Origin: Shewanella psychrophila
GTDB taxonomy: Bacteria; Pseudomonadota; Gammaproteobacteria; Enterobacterales; Shewanellaceae
Direction of reading: 5' to 3'
NCBI RefSeq assembly: GCF_002005305.1
Contig: NZ_CP014782.1
Coordinates: forward strand, 1,550,001-1,614,000
Length of the DNA stretch: 64,000 bases
Shown here: one piece after another, positions 8,966 to 18,188 of the stretch
How positions within the stretch are numbered: the stretch's first letter is position 1
How the letters are laid out: each line of letters starts with the position of its first letter
Position numbers and translations under genes: made by a program
Notes under the pieces: model-generated
The model's database searches: none
What the model was told of the DNA's origin: nothing
What the model saw: the letters and a program-made list of their open reading frames with translations, nothing else

Positions 8966-9976
8966 ATGGGCTTACTTCAAGATGGAAAATGGGTCGACCA
9001 ATGGTACTCGACCAAAGAGAATGGCGGTAAATTTGTACGTGAGGATGCACGTTTCAGAAATTGGATCACCACCGACGGGCAAGCTTACCCCGAAAAAACC
9101 AATAAACAAGGGTTCAAGGCTGAAGCGAACAGGTATCATCTATACGTCTCTCTTGCTTGTCCTTGGGCACACAGGACACTAATTTTCCGTGAACTTAAGT
9201 CATTACAAAATATTATCGATGTCACTGTCGTCGAACCTCACATGCTGCACAATGGCTGGGAGTTTGCGGGAGCTAGCCAAAGCCAAGATGCTGTCCATAT
9301 AACAGGGGCTGATGAAGACGCTCTGAACAATAAAGCATTCCTCTATCAAATATATCAACTGGCAGCCCACGACTACAGCGGACGCGTCACAGTGCCTGTA
9401 CTCTGGGATAAGCAAACTCAAACCATAGTCAGTAATGAGTCAGCTGAGATCATTCGTATGTTTAATTCAGCGTTCAATCACCTGACCGATAATCAGATGA
9501 ATTTTTATCCTAAAGCCTTACGAGAAGAGATTGATACGCTCAATGAATATATCTATTCAAGCATCAATAACGGTGTTTATCGAGCGGGCTTCGCCACTTC
9601 CCAAGCTGCATACAGCGAAGCGTTTAATGAGATTTTTACGGCACTAGATAAACTGGAATCAACACTAACCAAGAAGCGATATCTCACAGGAAACAAGATA
9701 ACAGAAGCCGATTGGAGGCTGTTTACTACCTTAATTCGTTTCGATGCCGTCTATGTCGGCCACTTCAAGACCAATAAGCAACGCATTCAGGATTACCCAG
9801 CAATATCCGGCTATCTAAGAGAGCTGTATCAGGTCGAAGGGATTGCAGCCACAGTGAGTTTTGAACACATTAAGCAGCACTATTACTTCAGCCATGCCAA
9901 TATCAATCCAAGCAGAATTGTGCCAAATGGCCCGATATTGGATTATTTAGCCCCCCATAACAGACAAGACTTATAA
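8966..9976 (+). CDS. Glutathione S-transferase, glutathionyl-hydroquinone reductase (Xi class)
   Basis: Reduces glutathionyl-hydroquinones using glutathione, like E. coli YqjG or EcfG-type enzymes; cytoplasmic. The product has 336 residues, typical for the Xi class. The thioredoxin-like N-terminal domain contains the catalytic motif SLACPWAHR, in which the cysteine replaces the Tyr/Ser of other GSTs. The alpha-helical C-terminal domain contains KRYLTGNKITEADWRLFTTL and the family tail FEHIKQHYYFSHANINPSRI. The start was chosen at ATG 8966 with AGAGGA 5 nt upstream; a GTG at 8951 is in frame but overlaps that ribosome-binding site. Confidence 0.92.
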   Translation: MGLLQDGKWVDQWYSTKENGGKFVREDARFRNWITTDGQAYPEKTNKQGFKAEANRYHLYVSLACPWAHRTLIFRELKSLQNIIDVTVVEPHMLHNGWEFAGASQSQDAVHITGADEDALNNKAFLYQIYQLAAHDYSGRVTVPVLWDKQTQTIVSNESAEIIRMFNSAFNHLTDNQMNFYPKALREEIDTLNEYIYSSINNGVYRAGFATSQAAYSEAFNEIFTALDKLESTLTKKRYLTGNKITEADWRLFTTLIRFDAVYVGHFKTNKQRIQDYPAISGYLRELYQVEGIAATVSFEHIKQHYYFSHANINPSRIVPNGPILDYLAPHNRQDL

Positions 9977-10005
9977 CCACAATTGGTATAAACCAGAGGC
10001 GTCTG

Positions 10006-10224
10006 CTAGACGCCTAACTCCTCGCGGATGGCCGCTAATTGCTCAGCAGAATCTAATTTTAAGCTCCACCTTACGGCCCCAGCGTCGGCGTGCATAATGA
10101 GAGCATCATCGATGAATTTAATGTCTTCAACCATGGCATACATGGTTATACCTGAGGTACTAAATCGTACTTGCACCTCAAACTGAGACAAGATCACCTT
10201 CCCCTGAGAAAAATCGATAACCAT
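10006..10224 (-). CDS. Small conserved protein, DUF3389-like
   Basis: A 72-residue cytoplasmic protein of unknown function; the sequence MVIDFSQGKVI...MYAMVEDIKF...ALIMHADAGAVRW resembles a family I know as DUF3389 in Shewanella and Vibrio (recalled, not searched). The start at 10224 is preferred over the open frame reaching 10305, because the longer version would begin inside the terminator hairpin at 10297-10320 and add a hydrophobic stretch not expected in the family. The ribosome-binding site is weak. Confidence 0.7.
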   Translation of the reverse strand: MVIDFSQGKVILSQFEVQVRFSTSGITMYAMVEDIKFIDDALIMHADAGAVRWSLKLDSAEQLAAIREELGV

Positions 10225-10294
10225 ATGCTTGCTAACTATTCCTAATATCAGTTCAATTAAATTTGGCAAAAAACCAAATAAGAGACCAAAATAA

Positions 10295-10323
10295 AAAACC
10301 AGCAATAATGCTGGTTTTATCTG
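10295..10323 (-). terminator. Intrinsic terminator of the FKBP gene
   Basis: AAACCAGCA and TGCTGGTTT form a perfect stem around ATAA. On the minus strand it is followed by TTTTATTTT, 24 bp downstream of the FKBP stop. Confidence 0.88.
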
Positions 10324-10346
10324 CCTCTAGCTAATCGCTAAAGCGA

Positions 10347-10829
10347 TTAGTGGTGATGTCCGCCTTTACCGTGGGCATGACCGTGGGCAACCTCTTCATC
10401 AGTTGCATCACGCGCTTCGATTATCTCGATATCGAATGTGAGCTCACGACCCGCCAAAGGGTGATTGACATCAACTGTTGCCATAAACTTACCCATCTTG
10501 ACAATAGTGACCTGACGTTGGCCTTGATCTGTATCGATCAATGCGCGCATGCCCGCTTTCCATTTTTTAGCACCTTGTAGGTGCTTAACAGAAACACGTT
10601 GAATCGCATCTTCATTTCTAACACCGTAGGTAGTTTCCGGCGCCAGTGTGACAGAGAAGCTTGCGCCAACCTCTTTACCTTCAATTGAATCTTCAACACC
10701 AGGCATCATGTTGTTATGGCCGTGCAGATACGCGATAGGGTCCAGATCTTTATTTGTCTCTAACACTTCACCCTGCTCATCGCGCAGTGTGTATTTAAAC
10801 TGAACAACCATATCATTTTTAATGCTCAT
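10347..10829 (-). CDS. slyD: FKBP-type peptidyl-prolyl isomerase, SlyD-like
   Basis: Cis-trans prolyl isomerase and chaperone of the cytoplasm; SlyD proteins also bind Ni/Zn through a His-rich tail. The 160-residue product has the FKBP start (VVQFKYTLRDEQGEVLETN), the GxE...GK segment (MMPGVEDSIEGKEVGA), an inserted-flap domain, NHPLAGRELTFDIEI, and ends in HGHAHGKGGHHH, a short metal-binding tail. It is shorter than E. coli SlyD (196), mostly in this tail. The ATG at 10829 has AAGGA 6 nt upstream; an adjacent TTG could add one residue. Confidence 0.9.
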   Translation of the reverse strand: MSIKNDMVVQFKYTLRDEQGEVLETNKDLDPIAYLHGHNNMMPGVEDSIEGKEVGASFSVTLAPETTYGVRNEDAIQRVSVKHLQGAKKWKAGMRALIDTDQGQRQVTIVKMGKFMATVDVNHPLAGRELTFDIEIIEARDATDEEVAHGHAHGKGGHHH

Positions 10830-10934
10830 CAAATGTCCTTAACTCTATACCTGACTGTATTTTGGTGACGAAGTTTAACAAAAGTCCCTGACGCACTCTA
10901 GTGTTAATAGTCGTCGGCAGAAATAGCCACCAAT

Positions 10935-11009
10935 TCAGGATTGACGATTATACCCAACAGGGAAAATAACGAGTTGTTCAATCTGCTCTAGCATCTCTAA
11001 TTCTTGCTG
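10935..11009 (-). repeat. In-frame duplicate of the WYL regulator C-terminus
   Basis: Immediately after the double stop (TGA TAA) of the WYL gene the same frame reads on for 24 codons (LEMLEQIEQLVIF...YNRQS, then stop). These resemble the gene's own last codons (HEILKHIEQLAII...SNR). It appears to be a diverged tandem duplication of the 3' end. Confidence 0.55.
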
Positions 11010-11012
11010 TTA

Positions 11013-11888
11013 TCAGCGATTGGAGGCACCAGGAATAATCGCTAATTGTTCAATGTGCTTGAGTATCTCGTGATTAGCCAAGGCAAGCTGACACACGCCA
11101 GTGGTGATCTGGTGCTTAGCAGAACAATCGACGCTCCACTGTCTTAACAGATATCCGGCTAAAGCTGCTCGAGTCTGAACTTCTATTTTATTGTCCTGCA
11201 TCTGATAATCCAGTGCGATGGCCTCCGGGTGTTTCAGACTTGGATGTGGGATTAAGCGTAAGGTGATCATCAGATCCCAATGGGTATCTTTAACCTGTGT
11301 TTCATTAAAAGCTGGCACGCTAGTGGCACCAGAGATCATCTTAATTCGGGTGACAACAAAGTCGGTAAACACTTGGTGATCACGATCAAAAGCTCGCACA
11401 TGCCAACGCTGACCATTATTGACTAAGGCATGGGGCACGATTTCACGTTCTTTCTCTCCTGATGAGACAGACACATATTTTATTTTAATTGCCAGCTTAT
11501 TTTGAATCGCACGCATTAAGGCGGCAATGATCTCCGTGTCTGGGTGAATGAGTTGCACCGCATCGATACAAACTTCGCTCGGGGAGATGGGATGAGACAG
11601 TCCATCACCGAAGCCTTTGGCTAAACCGTGCAATATTCCTTCCGGCTCATGCTGGAATAGGGCTCTAAACTCAGGGTTTCTATGATAGCTTTTAGTCTGG
11701 TGTACCAAGGTCATGTTATCTGGAGCCAAGCCACGGTAACTGGAAAAATCACGGGTCGCAGCCGCCAAGCCGGTAGCAAATTTTTTAATCAGATCCTGAC
11801 GGGAGACTTGACCGAAATATTGTAGGCTGAAATCGATAAAAGCGAGTCGCTGCTTTTGAGCATGTGAAAGGTTATCCATAATATTCAT
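11013..11888 (-). CDS. WYL-domain transcriptional regulator
   Basis: Predicted DNA-binding regulator of 291 residues. It has an N-terminal winged-helix region (about 10-75, with QRLAFIDFSLQYFGQVSRQDLIKKFATG) and a WYL ligand-sensing domain (about 130-205, with ALVNNGQRWHVRAFDRD), followed by a C-terminal extension. The layout and length resemble BrxR/CapW-type regulators, which in other genomes control defence loci, but no defence genes are visible here. WYL domains are thought to sense nucleotide ligands. The gene is monocistronic, and its target is unknown. Confidence 0.8.
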   Translation of the reverse strand: MNIMDNLSHAQKQRLAFIDFSLQYFGQVSRQDLIKKFATGLAAATRDFSSYRGLAPDNMTLVHQTKSYHRNPEFRALFQHEPEGILHGLAKGFGDGLSHPISPSEVCIDAVQLIHPDTEIIAALMRAIQNKLAIKIKYVSVSSGEKEREIVPHALVNNGQRWHVRAFDRDHQVFTDFVVTRIKMISGATSVPAFNETQVKDTHWDLMITLRLIPHPSLKHPEAIALDYQMQDNKIEVQTRAALAGYLLRQWSVDCSAKHQITTGVCQLALANHEILKHIEQLAIIPGASNR

Positions 11889-11970
11889 ACACTTTTATCT
11901 CTTTTATTGATACAGCATGTAGAAACTACCGGACTCACACCGAGTTTCAGGAATAGGTAATCTAAAGGAT

Positions 11971-12007
11971 AAAAACAAAAGGTGCAATCAATGTGATTAC
12001 ACCTTTA
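11971..12007 (-). terminator. Intrinsic terminator of the lytic transglycosylase gene
   Basis: On the minus strand AAAGGTG-x-AATCA pairs with TGATT-x-CACCTTT and is followed by TTTTGTTTTT, about 60 bp after the stop. Confidence 0.75.
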
Positions 12008-12064
12008 AAGGGAAATGAATAATAATTAGCAGTGCTTATACCAATCGGTATTAGGAGTAACTGA

Positions 12065-13252
12065 CTAGTTAACCCCGATTGCCTTAAACGTCGCTTCATC
12101 GGGAAATCCATCGGCAACTAGGCCAGCACTTTGCTGATAGGCACGTAAGCCAGCCTTAGAGTTTCTTCCCATCACACCGTCAGGTTTGCCCACATCGAAA
12201 CCCTTATCATTTAACTTAGCTTGTAAGGCTTTCACCCGTGCACGGCTTAAATTATCTTGCTTAGGTGGCGCAATGACTAATCCAACGCCGCCATTAATTC
12301 TATCGGCTAGATGGCCGACGGCGATGGCATAAAACTCAGAACGGTTCCAGCGCATGATCACATCGAAATTCTTATAACCTAAGAATGCCGGGCCAGTATG
12401 CCCCGCGGGAAGATAGAGCTTGGCATTCATGTCGGGGGTCGATAGAGCAGCGCCATTGCTCTGGGTCAATCCAAGCTTTTTCCACTCGACTAAAGCTTGA
12501 GCCTTGGGCTGACCGAGATAATCATAATTGAAATTAGCAGGTAATTTCACTTCCCTGCCCCAACGCTCGTCTCTCTGCCAACCGAGTTGATTGAGGAAAT
12601 TCGCCGCCGATGACAAAGCATCAGCTGTGCTATTCCATAGGTCTGCTTTGCCATCACCGTCACCGTCGACGGCGTAGTGAGTATATGCACTCGGCATAAA
12701 CTGGGTATGTCCCATGGCTCCAGCCCAAGAGCCCACCATGGTAGAGGGATCAAAATTATACTTCTCTTTAAGCTTTAGTGCTTTCATCAACTCGCCGGTA
12801 AAATACTGACTACGACGAGGGTCACAGGCCAAAGTAGCTAATGAGTCTAGTACTGGCATCTTGCCCTTATATGAGCCAAAATTGGTTTCGAGCCCCCAAA
12901 ATGCCATCAGATATTGCGGTGGAATACCATAGGTTTCTTGTAATTTCTCTAATAAAACCTTGTGCTCTCGCAGCATCTTCCGGCCTTGATTTACACGCCA
13001 GTCTGTCACCCGTTTACTAAAATAATTATCGAAGGTCTGACTAAACTCTGGTTGCTTCTTATCGAGTTCAATCACTCTGGGGACATATTTAACATTGGCT
13101 AACGCGTTATCGATTGTCTCCTTCGAAAGACCCTCTTGTTGGGCTTTTTCCTGCAGATTAACGACACAAGCAGCGAAATCATCAGCGCTAGCTGGCAACG
13201 CCCAGAGAGAGGATACAAAGAGTACTGATGCTAATGGGACATTTTTAATCAA
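12065..13252 (-). CDS. Lytic murein transglycosylase (SLT_2/MltB type) with peptidoglycan-binding domain
   Basis: Periplasmic enzyme cleaving the MurNAc-GlcNAc bond of peptidoglycan to 1,6-anhydro products during wall turnover. The 395-residue product has a signal peptide (cleavage near ALPASA-DD), a catalytic domain with FWGLETNFGSYKG (catalytic Glu), GSWAGAMGHTQFMPS and YAIAVGHLADRI, and a C-terminal PG_binding_1 domain (about 335-395, LNDKGFDVGKPDGVMG). There is no lipobox, so it is probably soluble. The start appears to be a TTG preceded by GGAG at 8 nt; no ATG upstream or nearby would keep the signal peptide. Confidence 0.9.
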   Translation of the reverse strand: MIKNVPLASVLFVSSLWALPASADDFAACVVNLQEKAQQEGLSKETIDNALANVKYVPRVIELDKKQPEFSQTFDNYFSKRVTDWRVNQGRKMLREHKVLLEKLQETYGIPPQYLMAFWGLETNFGSYKGKMPVLDSLATLACDPRRSQYFTGELMKALKLKEKYNFDPSTMVGSWAGAMGHTQFMPSAYTHYAVDGDGDGKADLWNSTADALSSAANFLNQLGWQRDERWGREVKLPANFNYDYLGQPKAQALVEWKKLGLTQSNGAALSTPDMNAKLYLPAGHTGPAFLGYKNFDVIMRWNRSEFYAIAVGHLADRINGGVGLVIAPPKQDNLSRARVKALQAKLNDKGFDVGKPDGVMGRNSKAGLRAYQQSAGLVADGFPDEATFKAIGVN

Positions 13253-13452
13253 AACGACAACTCCAAGAATGCAAAAAAATATTTTGACTAGAATGATAAA
13301 AGAAAATTCTCAAGGCCGTAAAAACGACATAGATCTGAGCCATAATAACTATAGGAACAAGATAGTTTAAGTCTTAATCCCACTTTTTCGACAGAAAAAA
13401 GGTTATTTTTACTTAATGTTTCATCCAACAGGCGTTAATCCGCAAGATTTCC

Positions 13453-13480
13453 TTGGAGAAAACGTCACCTGGCGTATAAT
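13453..13480 (+). promoter_or_regulatory. Predicted promoter of the DUF2750 gene
   Basis: TTGGAG and TATAAT are separated by 16 bp; the -10 hexamer is perfect. The start codon follows 36 bp after the -10. Confidence 0.5.
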
Positions 13481-13515
13481 GACCCGGTTTAAATTACACA
13501 CTTAAGAGATCTATC

Positions 13516-13875
13516 ATGAGCGAAATTACCCCTGAACTAGCCAGCTTTATCGAGAATGTAAAACAACATCAAGTTGTCTGGGGATTACAAGATGAAACCG
13601 GTGAAGGCTGGGTTGTATGCGATTCATCTGAATACGAACATACTGACGTAATGCCACTGTGGTCTTCTGAAGCAAATGCCAAGGTTCACTGCAGCGAAGA
13701 GTGGTCTGATTATCAACCTGTGTCTATCACCTTAGTTGAGTTCCTTGAATTTTGGGTATCGGACCTAAATGATGATGGCGTACTTGTTGGTACCGATTGG
13801 TTAGCCGATCATGAATGTTTAGAGACCGACCCTATCGAACTTGCAAAATCTTTAGTCAATGTGGAAGAAGAATAG
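13516..13875 (+). CDS. DUF2750 domain protein
   Basis: A 119-residue acidic cytoplasmic protein of the DUF2750 family. Recognisable parts are VWGLQDETGEGWVVCDSSEY near residue 20, MPLWSSEANAKVHC, and FLEFWVSDLNDDGVLVGTDW. The function of the family is unknown. It has its own likely promoter and is followed after 78 bp by a co-oriented gene for a zinc-ribbon-like protein, so the two may be co-transcribed. Confidence 0.85.
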   Translation: MSEITPELASFIENVKQHQVVWGLQDETGEGWVVCDSSEYEHTDVMPLWSSEANAKVHCSEEWSDYQPVSITLVEFLEFWVSDLNDDGVLVGTDWLADHECLETDPIELAKSLVNVEEE

Positions 13876-13953
13876 ATAGTTATTCCAATTAGCTGAACAT
13901 TATTTGATGAATATCAGCAAGCTGTATTGCGTCACGCCTATTTTGGAGGCGAA

Positions 13954-14622
13954 ATGACGCAATCCGCTTTCCTCATCGATGTCCCTTTCGAATTTCGTCA
14001 TACTTGTTGGTTCTGTAATGAGCCCAGTAACTGCGTGTTCGAGTATCATGCAACTGTGCACACCCCACATCCCAGCCTAGGGATCCCAGCCTGTAAAGAA
14101 TGCCTGAAACTAGCAAAGAAAAGCCCACTCACTTCGATTTGGGATTGCCAGCTCGCAGTCAAAGATGAATTGATGCGTATCTATGCGAAACATCTTGCCA
14201 TAGGGGTCAATTGGACTGAGCAGGAATTAATCGACTCTGAGTTTTCCTGTAAAGTGTTCGAGGGCTTCAAGAAAAGCGCCTGGATGATGTACCTAATTGC
14301 CAGAGACAGAGTCAATGCCACTGGCTGGCCGCTGAGTTTAGATGGCATAGACATAGATAATAGCGATTTTGTCGTAGGGTTTGAATTTGACGGAGTGAAA
14401 TATAGTTCATTGTCAAAAGCTGTGTCTCATTACAGTCAAGCCTTGGGCTTAGATAGACTTTTTTTCGAAGCGATCTTGTCCCAGGTTGGCCGCCAAAGGT
14501 TTAGCTACGCAGTCAGAATAGCCCGTATCAACATAGCCTCACCCAAACGGGTAAAACAAGAGGTGGTAAAAGACATAGCTATTGAACAAGGCACTCCTCT
14601 AGCCGATAAAACCTGGTTCTGA
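13954..14622 (+). CDS. Unknown protein with HNH-like CxxC...CxxC zinc site
   Basis: I do not recognise the family with certainty. The 222-residue product has two CxxC pairs (CWFC at about 19-22 and CKEC at about 48-51), with histidines between them, resembling the zinc ribbon of HNH-like proteins, though a clear HNH catalytic triad is not evident. The rest is mixed alpha/beta with no membrane segment. The ATG at 13954 is supported by GGAGG 4 nt upstream; nine codons further upstream are also open. It converges on cheV, with only 8 bp between the stops. Confidence 0.75.
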   Translation: MTQSAFLIDVPFEFRHTCWFCNEPSNCVFEYHATVHTPHPSLGIPACKECLKLAKKSPLTSIWDCQLAVKDELMRIYAKHLAIGVNWTEQELIDSEFSCKVFEGFKKSAWMMYLIARDRVNATGWPLSLDGIDIDNSDFVVGFEFDGVKYSSLSKAVSHYSQALGLDRLFFEAILSQVGRQRFSYAVRIARINIASPKRVKQEVVKDIAIEQGTPLADKTWF

Positions 14623-14630
14623 GCCTACTC

Positions 14631-15572
14631 CTATTTAACTATTTCTCTTAGCCTCTGCTGCACCACATCGACTAACAAGTCAGGCTGAAACTTAGAGATG
14701 AAACGATCACATCCGACCTTCTCTACCATGGCCTTATTAAAGCTACCACTTAATGAAGTGTTCAATGTGATATAGAGATCATTCATTCGCTTATCGCTAC
14801 GGATTTCATGGGTTAACTTATAACCATCCATCTCAGGCATTTCCGCATCGGTGATCAACATTAAAATCTCATCCTGCACAGATTTACCTTCATCACACCA
14901 ACGCTGTAGCGTCCTCAGAGCCTGTAATCCATCTGAGACTTCTAAGATCTCAATACCTAATGGTTCCAGCGTTTCTTTTATCTGTCTTCGCGCCGTTGAA
15001 GAATCATCGGCAATTAAAATCTTACGCCCCTGCATCTCATTAACCAGTGTCTCATCGAGTACACCTTCAGACAAAGTGATGTCGTAATGAATAATCTCTG
15101 CCAGCACCTTTTCCACATCGATAATAGAAACGAGTTGGCCCACGCCATCAATTTCTATGCGAGTGATCGCCGTTAAATAGTTATGACTGCCTGCTGTTTT
15201 AGGTGGAGGTAAGATATCTCCCCAAGTCATATTGACGATATGCTCGACTTTACCCACCTTGAAACCCTGAACACTGCGATTGTATTCAGTGATAATCATA
15301 TTTGCTTCATGATCGCCTGTGATGGATTTATAGCCAATAGCACCACGAAGATCGATCACCGGAATGGAAGTTCCACGAATATTGGCCACACCGCTGATAT
15401 GGGGGTGGCTACCCGGAACTGCACTCAATTGAGGCAGTTTAACCACCTCTTTCACTTTAAACACATTTATGGCAAAAAGCTGAGTGGCATTGATTCGAAA
15501 CAATAACAATTCAAGCCGGTTTTCTCCTACAAGCTTCGTGCGTTGGTCAACCGAGTCGAGTACTTTTGCCAT
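14631..15572 (-). CDS. cheV: Chemotaxis coupling protein CheV (CheW-receiver fusion)
   Basis: Couples chemoreceptors to the CheA kinase and, when phosphorylated, helps adaptation. The 313-residue product has a CheW domain (about 20-165, including VPGSHPHISGVANIRGTSIP) and a response-regulator receiver domain (about 185-313, with LIADDSSTARRQI, phospho-acceptor segment LITDAEMPEMDG and a C-terminal lysine in FISKF). The start MAKVLDS at 15572 is the family start; the frame is open upstream to 15614. Three copies of TCTCAAAATA (15581, 15596, 15696) lie in the leader. Other chemotaxis genes are not in the window. Confidence 0.93.
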   Translation of the reverse strand: MAKVLDSVDQRTKLVGENRLELLLFRINATQLFAINVFKVKEVVKLPQLSAVPGSHPHISGVANIRGTSIPVIDLRGAIGYKSITGDHEANMIITEYNRSVQGFKVGKVEHIVNMTWGDILPPPKTAGSHNYLTAITRIEIDGVGQLVSIIDVEKVLAEIIHYDITLSEGVLDETLVNEMQGRKILIADDSSTARRQIKETLEPLGIEILEVSDGLQALRTLQRWCDEGKSVQDEILMLITDAEMPEMDGYKLTHEIRSDKRMNDLYITLNTSLSGSFNKAMVEKVGCDRFISKFQPDLLVDVVQQRLREIVK

Positions 15573-15732
15573 TATGCTGCTCTCAAAATAAAAAATCTCA
15601 AAATAAAGGAACAAAAATAATAAAGGACATCCCGATAATATTTTTCTTAATTATAGACTTTATCGCTCTCTTCGAACTGATAGAAATCAAGTTAATCTCA
15701 AAATAATAACTTATGTTCGAGATTAATTATGC

Positions 15733-17346
15733 CTATAATTTTGCCGCTATAGGAGCTACAGGAATGATGCGTGACCCATGATTCACCACAATATCCATGA
15801 TGCCGAGATGCAACTCTTCCGCTACCAGTTGATAGGTCGGAAAACTGGTGGTCCCCACATAAGCAAACACGTTAACTTGCAAACCGTGTAAACCAAACCC
15901 TTGAAACGTTACCCGCAGTGGACTCTCATCCACCTCTTTATGGTGCTCAAGCATAGCCGTGATATCGGCGATAATGCCTTTCAACTGCTCGGAAGAGGTC
16001 TCATAATCCAATCTGATATCGGCCTTGAAGCGGATTTTCTCACGCTCGGAAATATTTTCTATCTCCATCTCAGCTAATTTTGCATTGGGCACATGGATCA
16101 AAGTTCTGTCTAAGGTTCTTATCTGAGTACACCTTAAACCAATCTGCTCCACTGTCCCTTTAATAGCACCAAACTGACAAAGCTGACCCACCCGAATCGG
16201 AGCTGCTGAGTATAAGGTAATTGTACCGATGAAGTTTTCTATGGATTGTTTAGAAGCCAAGGCTATGGCGACGCCACCGATCCCCATTCCCGCCAGAATG
16301 GCACTGGCACTGAACCCCAAATGTTCTAACCATACAAGGCCTGCAAGGGCAACAAAGATAACTCTAACAAAATTAGTTAAGGGTCCTAACAGAGAAGCCC
16401 CTTGTTGGTTGTCTTGTGCAAGCCAACGCCGTTTAAGACTCGCTTGAAAAATACCTAACGAAGACCAGACTAACCATACGACAGCGATAAACAACAAAAA
16501 ACCAGTGTTAACCATCTCCAGCGCCATGGCTGAAATACTACTGTGAGCCATCCAAGCTCTGTCTAACAGCACAGCGATAAAGAAACGTAATGGCCCGGCA
16601 ACGATATAGCCTAACTCCTCTTTAAGCGCATAATTACTTTTCAAAATTATGAATTTAATTATCCAGGTAATTGGGATAACAACGATAAAAGCGGCAACCA
16701 GGTACACTAAGAGTAAAGTTAGCTCCCAAAGATTCACTTTGAACAAACGCCCTTCAGGTATGTTATCAACAAACCACTCCACCACAGGCCCGTAGCCTAA
16801 CTGCTCATAAAGCGATGGGATCTTGGCCACGGTGGCATTAGATATCTTCCAAATTGAGCCCTGTTTCCCAGGAACACGCTGTAATAATAAGGAGACTTCA
16901 CTACTTTCAAGCTTTATTCGCCCAAAAGCATCTCTGTAGGCCGGCAACATATCATTGTCTTTACCACGGGGAGAGTCATTGATCTGATCGAGATCGACCC
17001 AGACATTGCGGTCAATAATCGCTTGAAGCTTTGAGGCATATTCAGCCCCCTTATCTTTCACCATTCCCTCAGGAAGATAACGAAGATCTAAGTATTTCGC
17101 TGCCAAGACGTAATCTTGTTCATAGGCCGCTTGGGTAAATCCTTCCAGCGTCCCCCTAGGAGTATCGCGTTTGAATTCATCCTTATACTGATACTTTTGA
17201 TGCACAGAAAGTGAAGCCGCGTCAGCTTGTTCATTTGACGCACCTTTGAGCACTCCCACCATGCTTGGCACGCCTGCAGCATTGGCATTTGAAAATAAAA
17301 TAAGTGAACATAAGAAAAGAAGGAAAAAACGATTACTCAAACGCAT
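15733..17346 (-). CDS. MscS-family mechanosensitive channel with periplasmic N-terminal domain
   Basis: Inner-membrane channel that opens under tension to release solutes in osmotic downshock. The 537-residue product has a signal peptide (to about ANA-AG), a periplasmic domain of about 180 residues, transmembrane segments around 205-230, 245-265 and 280-300, further hydrophobic helices, then the conserved MscS pore/beta region ILAGMGIGGVAIALASKQ and IGTITLYSAAPIRVGQLC, and a C-terminal cytoplasmic domain. The glycine/alanine-rich pore helix is intact. The gene stands alone; a divergent promoter region of about 490 bp separates it from a small gene. Confidence 0.9.
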   Translation of the reverse strand: MRLSNRFFLLFLCSLILFSNANAAGVPSMVGVLKGASNEQADAASLSVHQKYQYKDEFKRDTPRGTLEGFTQAAYEQDYVLAAKYLDLRYLPEGMVKDKGAEYASKLQAIIDRNVWVDLDQINDSPRGKDNDMLPAYRDAFGRIKLESSEVSLLLQRVPGKQGSIWKISNATVAKIPSLYEQLGYGPVVEWFVDNIPEGRLFKVNLWELTLLLVYLVAAFIVVIPITWIIKFIILKSNYALKEELGYIVAGPLRFFIAVLLDRAWMAHSSISAMALEMVNTGFLLFIAVVWLVWSSLGIFQASLKRRWLAQDNQQGASLLGPLTNFVRVIFVALAGLVWLEHLGFSASAILAGMGIGGVAIALASKQSIENFIGTITLYSAAPIRVGQLCQFGAIKGTVEQIGLRCTQIRTLDRTLIHVPNAKLAEMEIENISEREKIRFKADIRLDYETSSEQLKGIIADITAMLEHHKEVDESPLRVTFQGFGLHGLQVNVFAYVGTTSFPTYQLVAEELHLGIMDIVVNHGSRIIPVAPIAAKL

Positions 17347-17465
17347 ACTTACCGACCATCAGCTAACAAAACACCCACAAATTCTATCACTTATTATCAT
17401 AAACAACAGTTTTACAACTTAATTATATCGACAACGAAAAAGCGGATAATAATGTTAGAAGAGTA

Positions 17466-17493
17466 TTGACAAGTCCATGTTCGTCGATATAAT
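17466..17493 (+). promoter_or_regulatory. Near-consensus sigma-70 promoter with long leader
   Basis: A perfect TTGACA (17466-17471) and a perfect TATAAT (17488-17493) are 16 bp apart. Transcription would start near 17500, leaving about 335 nt before the 57-codon gene at 17835. The strength of the match suggests a highly expressed transcript, either an mRNA with a long 5' region or a separate small RNA. Confidence 0.65.
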
Positions 17494-17834
17494 GACCGTT
17501 AGATTTGAGACACCTTTATTTAATTTTCTTTGTTAGTCCGACTCCATATCGTCACTGCCTCGCAAAAATATTATATCTCCGGTTCAACTACTCAACTATA
17601 GTCATCTAGCTGTCATACATCTGTGTTTAACTCGAAGCCAATCGGTTTAGTGGTTATCTCACAGATTACAAATATTAACATTTATTGATAACTAGTTTAC
17701 TTGATTAAACCGTCGAAGGTGGGTAATCTCAAAGCGAACTTAATGCTCATCTTTTGCTAATTGCTAAGGATTTTATTATTAAATACAAACTGCTACCGAT
17801 TAATGCTAGCAGTAAAACATAAGGAGTATGACCT

Positions 17835-18008
17835 ATGTCGTACAATGTAAATGGTCACCAGATCACAGTTAATTTTCCAGTAGATTCTATTTCAGTTAAT
17901 AAATCTTCTATCGCTTTCACCGATAGCCAAGGAAAAAACCGACAGACTTTCTCAAAGCGCACCGAAGCGTTAAAATTTATGAACTGGCTATTATCTGGCA
18001 GTAAATAA
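17835..18008 (+). CDS. Small unknown protein, 57 residues
   Basis: ATG at 17835 is preceded by a perfect AAGGAG 8 nt upstream, and the frame runs 57 codons to TAA. The peptide starts MSYNVNGHQITVNF and ends with TEALKFMNWLLSGSK. It is polar with a hydrophobic C-terminal helix, and has no signal peptide. The good ribosome-binding site and strong upstream promoter argue that it is real. No homologue or function is recognised. Confidence 0.6.
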   Translation: MSYNVNGHQITVNFPVDSISVNKSSIAFTDSQGKNRQTFSKRTEALKFMNWLLSGSK

Positions 18009-18188
18009 ATTTAAGTTAGCTCTCGTCAAACCTCTCACTAGGCTGCTAGTTAGAGTTAGTTAAAACAATCAACAGATGCTAATCGATACACTCCTCTCAC
18101 TGGTATCGAATGTTTCCCCGCTAATAACAGGAAACAGATAGGACCGGCACCATAAGTCGGCTATTAAGCAATAAAGCAACCTCCTACC

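Noticed and set aside
10225..10305. N-terminal hydrophobic extension of the DUF3389-like gene
   Set aside because: It would start inside the FKBP terminator hairpin; the family start MVIDFSQG at 10224 is adequate.
11013..11888. WYL regulator as sign of a BREX/CBASS-type defence locus
   Set aside because: Neighbouring genes are a prolyl isomerase and a lytic transglycosylase; no defence genes are adjacent.
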